A stretch of DNA of 64,000 bases from positions 248,001 to 312,000 of the forward strand of contig JAUIRK010000993.1 in NCBI GenBank assembly GCA_030549495.1, read 5' to 3'. The notes beneath the pieces are model-generated. The model saw only the letters and a program-made list of their open reading frames with translations, made no database searches and had not been told where the DNA came from. The position numbers and the translations under genes are program-made. Source of the stretch: Nectonema munidae. Taxonomy: Eukaryota > Nematomorpha > Nectonematoida > Nectonematidae. Each line of letters opens with the position of its first letter. Positions within the stretch are counted from its first letter, which is position 1. Positions 46,513 through 57,699 of this stretch are shown here, in pieces.

Positions 46513-48727
46513 CAGGGGTCTCCAAACTAGGGCCCGCGGGCCAAATCCGGCCCGCAACGCATTTTTATCCGGCCCTTCAAACGCATCCTAAATTCATATT
46601 GTAGATTTTAAATAAGAAATCAGAAATTAGAAAATTATTTTTGGTTGCTCTCAACTGTATCCAATAATTAAAATCGCGTCATATTAATTACTAATATTAC
46701 ATTAATACTAATATTTCTAAATATTGCATTTATTTTACTGATCCTTTAATATTTATATAGGTTTTTTAATACTTAATATTTAAATATTTTTTTAGAATAA
46801 ATATTTCTTATAATTTTAAAGATGGCTTCTAAAAAAAGAAAAGTTGATAAAGAATGTCGTGTCTTCAACAAAAGCTGGGAAGAAAAGTATTTTTTCCAAA
46901 TAATAATGACCAAAAAGCGTCATTACGAGACAAAACATTTTTCTACACACTCAGAACTCCATGGAAAACAACGTACAGACACAACTGATTTATTGAAATC
47001 TAAACTACATTTGCAATGAAACTTTTTCACAAAGAAGCTTCATGAAAATGAATCTATTACTCGAGTAAGTTTTACAATAACTAAAAAATTAGCTGAGCGT
47101 GGGAAGCCATTTACTGATGGTATCCTTATAAAGGAGTGTATGATGGAGACAGTAAAAGTCTTGTGTCCAGAAAGAACAAATTTGTTTTCAAATATTAATT
47201 TTTCTGCGAGTTCACTCATGCGGAGAACCGAAGAGCTGGCGGAAAACATAGAATTACAACTACGTAAAAAAGCAAAAAATTTTTGTGGTTTTCAGTGGCA
47301 ATTGATGAATCTGTTGATCTTTCTAGCACGTCTCAGCTTCTTATATATCTTCGTGGTGTAAGTCAAGATTTCCAAATAAGTGAAGAATTGGCTTCAGTGT
47401 TTAGCATGCATGGAACAACAACGGGAAAAGATCTTTTTATTCAAGTAGAAATTTTTTTGCAACAATATGATCTCAAATGGAATCAGCTTCGTTGCGTCAC
47501 AGTTGACGGTGACCCGAATATGGCAGGAATAAAAAAGGGTCTGGTAGGCCTCATTCAAGCTAAAATGGAAGATCTTCACTGTCCAAGGGCTCTTTTCATT
47601 CACTGCATTATACACCAGCAAGCACTCTGCGCAAAGCAATTAGATATATCTTGTGTGCTCAATCCAGTCACAAAAGCTGTCAATTATATTAGAGGACACG
47701 CTCACATTCACAGGCAGTTTCAAGCTTTTCTTGAAGAACTTGATTCTGAATATGATAATATAAGTTACTACAGAGCAGTAAGATGGCTCAGTTGTGGAAA
47801 ACTATTATCTCGTTTTCTTAAACTTAGAAAAGAAATAATAATATTTTTAAGTGAAAAAAACAAATTGAATAGACAATTTTTAGTTCCTTCTTGGATATCA
47901 AAGTTGTCATTTTTGGTTGACATCACAAAACACATGAATGATTTAAATTTAAAATTGCAGAAACAAGGAAATCTCATATGTAATTTATACAAAATTATTA
48001 CAGTCTTTCGAACAAAATTGACATTGTTTATAAGTCAATTTCAATACGGAAACTACTCTCATTTTGAAAATTTTCAAGAGTTTCTCGCTGAAAATACAGA
48101 ACAAGTAGATCTCGAATTTCACAAAGACGTACTCACTAAGTTACATAAAAACATCACAAATCGATTTTCTGATCTTGATAAAATAAGAAATGACATTATC
48201 TTGTTTGAAAATACTTTTGAATGTACCGTTGATGACATGCCAGCACACCTACAACTTGAATTAATCGATTTACAAGCTTCTACTTTGCTAAAAGCAAAAC
48301 ATAGAGAAGGTTTATTTGAATTCTACAAATATTTACATGATGATGAGTTTTTCAATCTAAAAAAATTTGCGTCAGGTATGGCTACAGTTTTTACAACAAC
48401 GTATAAATGTGAGCAAACTTTTTCAAAAATGAAGTACATAAAGTCAACGCATCGAACAAGATTGTCAGACAACCATTTAAAAGCAATTCTTATTCTTGGA
48501 TGTACTAAATTTGAGGCTGACATTAGTTCCATTTTAAGAACTAAACACCAGTTTTATAAATCCCATTAATTTTCTACCATATTATTTTTTGTTCTATTAT
48601 TTTGTGTCTTTATAAATAAATTGATTTGTTGTTTTAAGCATAAATTCATGAAAAAAAATTTTAGGCCCGCGAATATTAATTATCTGGATCTATGTGGCCC
48701 TATAGAGAAAAACTTTGATGACCCCTG
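46513..48727 (+). mobile_element. GTF2IRD2-type (Charlie-like) hAT element, 2.2 kb, perfect 8 bp target duplication
   Basis: The left end CAGGGGTCTCCAAACTAGGG and the reverse complement of the right end, CAGGGGTCATCAAAG, are hAT inverted ends. The target duplication ACGTAGTT is identical on both sides (46505-46512 and 48728-48735). The subterminal GGGCCCGCGGGCCAAATCCGG block is typical for this family. One transposase gene fills the interior on the plus strand. Young by its target duplication and long open frame, but not intact. Confidence 0.9.
46822..48569 (+). pseudogene. GTF2IRD2-like hAT transposase, mostly open, zinc finger deleted
   Basis: It starts MASKKRKVDKECRVFNKSW (46822). The zinc-finger region jumps from EKYFF to KKRHYETKHFS, so the usual CLxC pair is missing (a small internal deletion). 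A stop at 47017 and a frameshift near 47285 interrupt the N-terminal part. From 47283 a 428-codon frame is uninterrupted: VAIDESVDLSSTSQL, VTVDGDPNMAGIKKGL, HCIIHQQALCAKQLD, VRWLSCGKLLSRF, ELIDLQASTLLK and TYKCEQTFSKMKYIKS, ending KSH at 48569. These match the GTF2IRD2 C-terminal/Charlie hAT domain from catalytic core to dimerisation end. Confidence 0.85.
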
Positions 48728-48780
48728 ACGTAGTTGAATGCAACAATGACTTAATTGCTTGCAATAACGACGTAATAGAT

Positions 48781-51700
48781 CGAAAAACTTATATATGATT
48801 TATTATTATTGCCTATATAATATTTGAATATCTATATTATTTTAATTGATTTTAAATTATTGCCATTCTGATATGAGTTTTTTGAACAGGTTATTTGAAT
48901 AGTCAAAATTTATTCATTAAATGCCCAAAATAAATAGTTCGTTTCTCGCCTATAATTGAATGTTTCAAAAACAAAATCAAAGAAGAATATATAAATAAAA
49001 TGTTTCCTAGAAAAGAGAATATTTTCTTTCAGAAAAAAATGATTTATTGTTATTGATCAAAATGGTTCTTTACGAAAATCTATGTTTCATCTCATGATTG
49101 AGGTAATTGAAGATAGCATAATACATTTACTGATAATAAGCTGAAAATTTTAATGGACAATTTACATTGTTCAAACTTTGCAATGTCATCGATTAATTAG
49201 GTATTTATTACTTCAAAGTAATCATTGAAGAAGTCTCTTTATCTTTGATCATTTAATATCGATGGAATTTTTTCCTGGAGTTTTATCAAAAGGTGAGCAA
49301 ATAAAATACAATAAATTTCAAATATATCTTTATTTATATTCATAAAATAACAAATTTAGATGGAAAAGAAGGAAATCAAATAATTTTAACGAATGTGAAA
49401 CTTTTTTATTGAAAACATTACTTTTTTACCTTTTCAATTTCCTTAAATAGAAAAAAGAGAGAAAATACTCGTTTGAGAGTGAATTTCGTGCGATTTTTTT
49501 TACCGAAAAAGGCATCTAAACATTTTTAAATGTTTACATTTTTTATGTCTACGCACCAAAAAAAGCAGTAAAGAATGAAATCGTACCACTGTACACTCTC
49601 TCTTAAATATTGAGGCTGAAAGAGGAAAAAGTTGAATCTAATAAAATTTACCCTTCTCTGTTGTAAGTTTTTTATGTCATTAATTTTTAGATATTAAGTC
49701 AAAAATTATTTATACTTTTATCTTGATCCACTAAACAGCAAATTAAGAAATATTAACTAGAAAAGCCATATGCATAGTTTTTTAATGAATTTTAACTTAC
49801 AGCCTTTAAGATTAATATGCAATAAGTTAGATATAATTAATCAGTGTGTTTCAAATTTGTTTATGTAACATTACTTTCTTCATTTAAAATAAAATAAATG
49901 ATATAAAAGTTGTAAAAATCAAATTTAATATTATAAACCTAGTTTAAACTGAGTTTCATAACTTAAAATAAGTTATTTTATTTAAAAAACTGAATTAAAT
50001 ATCACTAATAGTAGATTAGTAGTGATATTTAAACCAGTCAACTTCCTATGCGAAATTAGACATATCTAATTTACATGTATTTGGAAGCCGATAGGCTCTA
50101 AGAAACAAAAAATTGATTTTACCTATAAAGGACTTATATTCTAAAATAAATATCAGTAGTCTCTTTATATCATATTTTCTCAAAAAATTTTTATAGTTAA
50201 GCCCATTTAATTTCATAAATTCCTATTAGAAATTTAATTGTAAGAAGAAGACGAAGAAGAATTTATTTGAACTAATATAAAATTAAAAAAACTTTTCATA
50301 AACATGAAATTCAAATACACATTTCACAGAAAGTTGGATAAAGTCTCTCCCGTATTGATAAAATTCAAAAGGCCAATGAGCCGCTTCAATGAATAAACAT
50401 CAATGTTAAAAAAATATATATATAACAGAAGATTAAATCAAGAATACGCAATATTATTTTAAATATTAGTACATGGATTATTACATATTACAAGATACAC
50501 TAAAAAATTTTTTAAACATTCATTCATAATAAATCTTATCAAAAAAAATTTTTTTATACAAATGTCTCCTCTATTTATACACATATCAAAATCAAACAGA
50601 GAGCAAATTTTCTTATAAAAAGTAAACAAATGTTATAATGTTATCTCTCTTTTTAAATAAACATACCAAATCGCATTTACAGATGTTTGGATAAATAGTA
50701 ATGGGTTTGAGTGAAAAATATGAGGTTGTCTCCCAAAGTATTCAGATCATAAACAAATTGTGACACACAACACAGCAATGTTTTGAACTGTGAATACCAT
50801 TAGAATATAGCGTAGCACTAGAGATAATGTTTAAATTTTGGCTATTCTAAATAAAAAATCGTAAATGTTCACCATTTCTCTTAAATGATTATTAAGAATA
50901 ATTTATGATTTTACTTAATTGATTATTTATCTATTAATAAGTTTTATTTGTTTTTTAACCTTTATTTCTTTTTGCTTTATACGAAGAAACCAAGTTTCAA
51001 GAGAAAAAAATTTAACTTAAATATGCAAATTTCCTAGCTTCCTTCTTTGCAATGAATCTCGCTTTTGGATACAGGAGTCTTCGGAAAAAAAGACGCTGAT
51101 TAGAGAGGTTCCATTTTTTGGATGGAGAACTAATCTCAACTATAGAGAGTGTACTCCGTGGACCCTTAGAGTAAACTTGAATAAAAAAAATTTGATATAA
51201 TTCTTGAATTCTTTTTACAATCTATATATAGTGATTAAATCTTTATTATTTGTGTCATAAATCTAAAATTTTATAAAAAAATATAATGAAGAAAAATTTA
51301 CTAAACAAAGTAAGTATCTACATTTAACTTAATTAAAAACGAATTTTTTCCTTTACAAAGAACTTAAAAAACATTTCTGGAATACTAAGTTGATTTGCAA
51401 TGCTATAAAAAGCATAAAACAAATATCTATTTCATAAAGAGTTTTTCACCAAAAAGCACCTTCAGCTTTATCACTTGTAAACAATTTTTAAAATATACAA
51501 AATACGATTTTTTACTTTAACAATTCATAAATCCAAATTATAATTTATCAAAATATACCTATTTTGGTATATACAATTACATACCTATGGGATATCCTGC
51601 TAAATATAATTTTTTTTCATAGACTCCATTTCCCGAAGATTGTGAAAAATAATTGGGGCTGAGTCCATAATCTCAACTAATGGAAATTAAAGAAAGTAAA

Positions 51701-51982
51701 AAGCATTAATGCAAATATTAATACTAAAGCAAATAGATATAGTTTTTACCACTTTCTGTAATTTCTAAATAAAATATAAAAAACCTTGATAAATTTTAAT
51801 GTCCTGGCAGCATTTTGAGGATCATCCCTGCAACTTCGTAATAGGCCATCGAGTTGAAATTACAACGAATTATTACAAAAATCATGCTTCTAGTAATATA
51901 TATTTACATTGGAATCTCTTTACTATGAAATCCGTTAGACCCAACACTAACATAACACAAACTAGATTGCAAGTCGCTATTG
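48781..51982. other. AT-rich intergenic DNA with one strong palindrome
   Basis: More than 3 kb with no gene or element recognised. At 49997-50030, AAATATCACTA and TAGTGATATTT are perfect 11-base inverted arms with a 12-base spacer; it could be a foldback core. The rest is low-complexity A/T. Confidence 0.45.
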
Positions 51983-51990
51983 CCCAGATG

Positions 51991-52232
51991 CAGTGGTTCT
52001 CAACTGACGACCTCAACTGCAGCCCACATAGTAAAGTTGCGGAAAAAATAGGCTAACAATATCATAATAAAACAGTCAAAATTTCTCAAATTATTGATTT
52101 ATTAATTTTATGATATAATATGGAACAATTTGGATTCTGTTTAAATAACTAGAATAATATTTTCGAGTTAATTAAAAAAAGCAGCGTTGGTTCATAAATT
52201 GGTCCTTCGTTAAAAAAGCTTGGGAACCACTG
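51991..52232. mobile_element. hAT MITE, 242 bp
   Basis: The left end CAGTGGTTCTCAACTGACG and the reverse complement of the right end, CAGTGGTTCCCAAGCTT, are inverted. Flanking 8-mers CCCAGATG (51983-51990) and CCCTAATG (52233-52240) agree at six of eight bases. The interior is AT-rich and non-coding. This end type belongs to ZBED-like hATs, probably mobilised by elements such as the 37.7 kb copy. Confidence 0.75.
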
Positions 52233-52560
52233 CCCTAATGTAAACAACAGGCATTTAAATTATTATTTTAGAACTAATTTTCTTATTGCGAAACCGCGTG
52301 TAAAATCACCTCTGATTCTCGGCCCCACACAAAGAATAGTAGCACAACGAACGCTGAATTTCCATGGCAGATACGTAAGTGAACCTTTTTTATTTTATTC
52401 TAACTTCACAAGAGTGGATCCCAAAATGGGCTATAGAGCTCCCAAAAGGACGTTTTGAAATTCTTAAGCGCACTGTGAAATCCTTGGAATAGCGAGTAAA
52501 TTATGTATTAGATTTTTTCTTGATTGAGATAGGAATAATTTGTATAATTTATATATAATA
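52233..52560. other. AT-rich spacer between MITE and Tigger element
   Basis: Nothing recognised. Confidence 0.4.
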
Positions 52561-54980
52561 CAGTCATCCCTTGTTATTCACAGTTTTTTATCTGTGGTTT
52601 TGACTATTCTCCGGATTTTATTTTGGGAGGAAAAATTGAAATTATAAGGGAAATTTGTTAATCTCTTGAAAAGTAATTTACGCACTACCTGCCAACCTCA
52701 CTTAGTTCACAGATATCTTAGCATTTAGGGTGTGAACAACTCGGTAGCTTTCTACTTGCAAACACTCATTTTTATATTTTTGTCTTACTTTAGCCCCTGC
52801 TTATGACTACTGTATTACAATCTATGTCATCCAACAAGAATAAAGTCATTAACCCAAAAGTGACAAAGAGAAGCAAGAAGGTCCCTCAAGGAAAAAATAG
52901 ATATACTGGACAAACTTCGAAGTGGCACAAGTTACGCAGCTTGCGGACGTGAATTTAAAGTAAATGAGTCCACAATAAGTTCAATTAAAAAGTCTGAGAA
53001 TTTGATAAGAAATGAAGTGTCTGCCTGTCTTCCAGCAACTGCAAAAGTGACTCAGCATGTAAGAGATCTTTCTATTATCAAAATGGAAAAGGCATTAAAT
53101 ATTTGGATTGATTCATTCCTGTGAACGTCCAAGCAATCAGAAAAAAAGCAGCCAAACTGTATGAATATTACAGCCAAAATGCTGAAGATTCCTCATTTAT
53201 AACAAGTAAAGGATGGTTTAAAAACTTTTAAAAAGAGATATTCACTCCACAATCTTAAGTTAACGGAGGAAACTGCATCAGCTGACCATGCAGCACACGA
53301 AAGGTATCAAGACGAGTTTGAGAAAATGATACAAGAAAAAGGATATATACCAAGGTATTCAATTCAGACGAGACTAGTCTTTTTTGGAAAAAGATGCCTA
53401 ATAGAATATTTCTATCTAAACAAGAGAGGCAGGCTCCAGGCTTCAAGGCCGCAAAAGATCGAGTTTCTTTGCTTCCATGTGGTAACGCTGATGGCCATAT
53501 GATCAAATCTATGTTCCTGCACAAATCAAAACGCCACATTGTTGTAAAGGCAAGAACATGAATACGTTACCGTTTTTTATCGATCTAACAAGAAGGCTTG
53601 GATGGCATCGATACTTATGGCGGACTGATTTCACAATTGTTTTCTTCTGAAAGTGAAAAAATATTTGAAACGGAAGGAGCTGGAGTTTAAAGTTATTCAA
53701 GTTTGCGCATCCTAATATCCAGATTGAATTTCTTCCTCCAAACACTACTTCCTTATTTCAGCCTATAGATCAAGGAGTAATCGCCGTGTTTAAGGCAAAG
53801 TATATGAAAAAAAAGTTTACTATACTGTTGAAAGACATAGATAAAGGCAAAGATCCCCGATCATGGTGACAAAACTATAACCTAGCACATTGTTTGAAGA
53901 TTATATTAGAGAGCCTCGGCGAACTGGGTGAAATATGCGTGAATTTATCTTGGAAGAAGCTTTGGCCTTCAGTTGTGAATGAATTCAAGTGCCGATCTAG
54001 ATGTTTTTGAGATTAAATTTATGGCAAGACGTCTCAGGGGAGAAGGATTTGATGACATGAAGAAATTCGCGAAGAGTTGCTAGGAGAAAAGGGAGAAGAA
54101 TTGACTAATGAAGAGTTGAATGATTTATTAAACGATGAGAAAGTGAAAAGGAGTCAATTCTAGAGACATGGACTTTAGAGAAATTGGGAGAAATTCAGAG
54201 AGCTTGGAAACATCTTGAATCATTGATTTCCCAATATGATCCCTCTCTAGAAAGAACATTTTTTGCTAAAAAAAATTGAAGAAGGCATATCTCCTTATAT
54301 GGAGATTATGAAAGAAGAAGAGAACGCTCACAACTTCCAATCACCATGTTTATAAAGCAGACCTCTAGACGTGCGGTACAGTCTACAGAGCCAGTGCCAC
54401 TTCTTCCTGAGCCACAACCTTCAACGTCTGGGGTTTTAGCATCAAAAGAAGCCGCAGACATCTCGAAGTCGTCTTCAATTGATGATGACTTAGAACAGTG
54501 ACAAAAGATATCTAGTCTTTTGTTTATGGTATTATTGTTTTTCTATATTCATGCTATTTTTTCATAAAATCTTTTACATGATTTGTTCAATTAAACATTT
54601 AAAGATTGATTGTTAGAAAAAAAAAATTTTTTTTTAATTTTTTTTATTATTTATTGGTTAATAAATTTTTTTTTGTTTTTAAGTAAAAATATAGTATTTC
54701 TTGTTATGTTTATATTAAATTTGGATATTAGCAATGAAGTGAAAGGGCAAGAATTGCAAGATATGATCATAAATAGAAGAAATTTCAAGCATATAAGTAT
54801 GAGCAGAGAAACATGTCGGTAGTAAAGTATGTTTCAATAGTGAGTAGAGATAGAGTGAAGGCACGCTAGTGCGAGATTTACGCCGTGATATCCCATAGAT
54901 TGATCAATGGTCTCAAAAAATAGTATTCGCGGTTTTAGCCATTCTCGGTGTTTTTGAGAACGTAACACATCAGAAAATAA
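52561..54980 (+). mobile_element. Tigger (pogo superfamily) DNA transposon, about 2.4 kb, decayed
   Basis: The left end CAGTCATCCCTTGTTATTCA follows a TA dinucleotide, as in Tigger elements. Near the right end, TATTCGCGGTTTTAGCCATT with CTCGG at about 54926-54955 matches the known subterminal sequence (TTCGCGGTTTTGGCTATTCTCGGGG type). The final inverted terminal bases have diverged beyond recognition. The inferred length is close to that of a complete Tigger1-class element. It carries one transposase gene in the plus direction. Confidence 0.78.
52824..54501 (+). pseudogene. TIGD1-like Tigger transposase, decayed
   Basis: From ATG 52824 (MSSNKNKVINPKVTK) the gene shifts frame near 52880, then reads DILDKLRSGTSYAACGREFK, VNESTISSIKKSENLIR and EKALNIWIDS (DNA-binding CENP-B/HTH region). 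It continues with RYSLHNLKLTEETASADH, FNSDETSLFWKKMPNR (first catalytic Asp), QAPGFKAAKDRVSLL and FLPPNTTSLFQPIDQGVIA with VFKAKYMKKKF (C-terminal DDE region), then EELLGEKGEELTNEELNDLL. It ends SSIDDDLEQ at 54501. At least six frameshifts or stops are present. The block order is complete. Confidence 0.82.
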
Positions 54981-55739
54981 TTGATATAAGTAGCTATAAA
55001 TTTTGTATATCAAAAAAAAAGTTTAAATTCTCTTCCCACGCACGTCACAATTTTTTTTAAATCTTTTCTATATCGATTGTATCTGAGAAAATTGATTTAG
55101 TGCTGTAAATAAATTTTTAAGTAATGAAAGAAAACGTATAGGTGATGTAAGAGTAGTGGTGATATCAGAATTAAATTAATTAATTTCAGTAATATAATCA
55201 AAATTTAAATGTGAAAGATAAATACTAAACTTAGGGGTTAGATGGAAATCTATGCATTTTTTAATTCTAAAACAAAATATTTTATATAATAAGACGCCTT
55301 TCTTTGAAAAATGTCTTCTAAGGGCGCGTTGAGTAGGAAAAGTTTGGGAAATTTTATATTACTGCCTTCGCCTTAAATTTGGAAACAAAGAAATTTTTTT
55401 CTTCCATAACTGAACAGAAGATAGAATTACCACGATGGGAAATGAATCTAGTATGAACAGATTGACATCCCATAATTCAACCGCTAAGCCATAAGTTTGG
55501 AATTACAAACTATTAAGATTCATATAAGTTAGTTTAAAATTACCAACTTTTATGATATTATTTAAATTAACAAGAAGATTTATTTTGCAAAAAAAATAAT
55601 ACAGTAGGCTATAAATCTTAAGTATTTCTTTTATATTTTTATAAACTATCTTTTATTATATATATAAACTGCACGTCTGGCCCTGAATTGATGAAACTTG
55701 AGAGATTTCCACTAAAAAAGTAGCTGGTGTCCAAGATAT
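54981..55739. other. AT-rich intergenic DNA
   Basis: A slightly less AT-rich patch at about 55315-55500 gives no convincing frame. Nothing else is recognised. Confidence 0.4.
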
Positions 55740-56075
55740 GTCATAAACAGACAGAATAAAAGAACTCAATCTTCGGTCTCTTCTTTATAGAATTAAAAGA
55801 CAAAAAATGATAACTATTTATAATATACTGAAGAAAAATATTGACATACAAAGAAAAGTTTTACCTCAAATGGCATCACCTATTTCTCGATGTAATTCCT
55901 TAAAACATCAACTAGACTCTCATTATGGCACTTTTAGAAAAACACTATTTCACTAAATCTTCAATTAAAGATGGGAACAATCTATATCAAAATATTGTGG
56001 ATGCACCAACATTACATTTGTTTAAAAATAGATTAGACTTCCATTGGAGTCATCTCAAGTTTTTACACTTGTGAT
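55740..56075 (+). mobile_element. LINE reverse-transcriptase C-terminal tail
   Basis: The plus strand reads RIKELNLRSLLYRIKRQKMI, then TIYNILKKNI, and, after a frameshift, NLYQNIVDAPTLHLFKNRLD and FHWSHL. This matches the C-terminal signature of CR1/Jockey-type LINE reverse transcriptases (RLxxLxLxSLxxRRxRGDMIxxYKIL ... LPxxVVxAPSxNxFKxRLDxxW). Only this tail is present, 5'-truncated. No tail repeat or target duplication was identified. Confidence 0.68.
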
Positions 56076-57144
56076 ATTTCGTCTTATGAAAACTCAATTA
56101 TCTCATTATTTGAAGTTATTATTTTTATTAGATGCAATTTTCATAGATTTGAACAGCAAAATAGTTTTCTCTTAGATCACAAATGTAACAAGGTTCAGAT
56201 TTAATGCTTCAAGCTAAGTCAACGAAATTGCTTGTTAGTGAGTGCCCAAACTATTAATTTAAATGAATTCTAAATGATTTTGAAATTATATTAGTTTCTT
56301 TGTTACATATTAATCGATGATAAATAATCCAAAATTTATTTTTTTAATTTAAAAGTGCTATTTTCGGATTAACGTATGACTTTTAAATTATTACTTTGTT
56401 TGGTTTTAGTATTGGAAACTTTTTCTCGAATTGTACAAAAGGTAAAATAAAGGTTTTAGCAAGTTTTCATCAAAAGATACATTAGCATTTCAAAAAAATA
56501 ACATTCAACACGTGATGAACAATTTTTGCTTTGTTTTAAAATCATAACTATAAAATCTAAAAAGCAAATAAAACATAAAGAAAAAAGCTTTACCCGAGTA
56601 ACCAATAGATTTGGAGTAACAAAACATTATGATGTTTCTAATCTTATTAGTATTATGTATGGTCGAATCCATCGTGGTTGAAACATGACTCTTTCAAACT
56701 TCATATAACCAACGTTATTTTAAAGATCAACAAAAAAACATATGAAAGTAATCATATCTTTTTGATCTATTGTATTTTTCTAATTTCAACTTCCTAAATT
56801 TTGAATGAAAATATAATGGAAATGAAAGAAAAAGTTTGTTGAACAAACACTTCTTTATTTTTCTTTTACGTCCCTCAAGCATAATAGAGTTAGAGTATTT
56901 TTAGAAAGTTCATAAAATTCAAATATGATTATGCGATTTGAAATAGATTTGCAATAGGAATATATAATAATTAATACTGATTCATTAGTTCAAATAAGAC
57001 TAACTCATGAATGAGGAGGAAGAAGCAAATATATTCTTTGATTAATTTTTTAATCTAAGTGATTAGCTTTACTAATAAATGAAGTATACTTTGAAATTTC
57101 GTAATTCAAAATAACAGCAGAGTAGCGAATAAGCCAATATATTA
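56076..57144. other. AT-rich DNA downstream of the secreted-protein gene
   Basis: If the 57177/57176 donor on the minus strand is used, further exons of that gene should lie here. I could not find one with a clear acceptor and frame. Nothing else is recognised. Confidence 0.35.
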
Positions 57145-57629
57145 TTAAATATTTTTCGCTAACGTAAAAAACTTACTCAACTTGGAAATTAGTAAAGTTT
57201 TTGCAGGTCGCTGAACTTTCGTTATCTCTGCGTCTTTGGCGTCATACAAAATCTTTATTGTTGTTTTTCCACTTGGTGGAGTATACATACATACAGTTTG
57301 TCCGCTTTTTGGATCCGCATCATCATATGTTGTAGTTGAAGTACCTGGAAAATCTTCTTCTTTGAATATCGTGCCATTTATGTCAAAAAATGGAACTTCG
57401 TTATCTGTAGTGCATTCCGAAAATTCTAATTTAAAATTGGCATTTTGTCCTTTGAAAATGAGAGTTTCTTCTTTACTATTTCCACTCACTTTGCAAGATT
57501 CTGAATACCAAAATATATATATAAAGCACAGAAGAGGCGAAAATTCTGATTAAATTTACGCTTAGTAAAGCAAAATAACGAAGCCGCTATAATGAGATAG
57601 GCAGAGAAGACAGGCATCAAATATTTCAT
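57145..57629 (-). CDS. Small secreted protein of unknown family, two exons seen
   Basis: Exon 1 (57629-57560): ATG, then MKYLMPVFSAYLIIAASLFC, a textbook signal peptide with a hydrophobic core. Intron 57559-57501 is 59 bases (donor gtaaattt, acceptor tttggtattcag). Exon 2 from 57500 reads QSCKVSGNSKEETLIFKGQN, LEFSECTTDNEVPFFDINGT, DDADPKSGQTVCMYTPPSGK and ITKVQRPAKTLLISKL. It has three cysteines and one N-glycosylation site (NGT). Reading through gives a stop at 57147-57145 and a 141-residue protein. A strong donor (gtaagt at 57176) instead allows a phase 1-1 exon continuing elsewhere. I recognise no family. The beta-rich, small-residue pattern suggests an extracellular sandwich fold (weak inference). 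Confidence 0.65.
57560..57629 (-). CDS. Signal-peptide exon of the unknown secreted protein
   Basis: Seventy coding bases, 23 codons plus one base (phase 1). The ATG at 57629-57627 is the first in the predicted transcript and lies about 58-65 bases below a TATA box. The hydrophobic run PVFSAYLIIAASLFCF is followed by TK and a Cys shortly after the splice. Confidence 0.7.
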
Positions 57630-57686
57630 TGGGTTCCAAAGTGTTTAAAGATTTTTGATGTTTGCGAATCAGTCCAATTGCAGCTT

Positions 57687-57694
57687 CTTTTATA
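57687..57694 (-). promoter_or_regulatory. TATA box of the secreted-protein gene
   Basis: TATAAAAG on the minus strand, inside GTGGTATAAAAGAAGCTGC. A start about 30 bases below (near 57660) would leave a 5' UTR of about 35 bases before the ATG. Spacing is normal for a TATA-type RNA polymerase II promoter, as is common for strongly regulated secreted-protein genes. Position and motif are seen; the start site is inferred. Confidence 0.6.
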
Positions 57695-57699
57695 CCACG

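Larger units (their letters stand above)
46465..48780. repeat. 20-21 bp minisatellite split by a hAT insertion
   Basis: Units CGTAATTGATTGCAACAATG (46465-46485) and CGTAAGTGAATGCAAGATGA (46486-46505) lie left of the hAT. CGTAGTTGAATGCAACAATG (48729-48749), CTTAATTGCTTGCAATAACG (48750-48770) and a partial CGTAATAGATCG lie to the right. The duplicated target ACGTAGTT falls inside a unit. The array existed before the transposon landed. Confidence 0.75.

Noticed and set aside
47140-47361. 73-codon plus-strand ORF as a separate gene
   Set aside because: It is the N-terminal portion of the hAT transposase in the neighbouring frame, before a frameshift.
53255-53745. Minus-strand ORFs of 78-94 codons
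   Set aside because: They are shadows of the plus-strand Tigger transposase.
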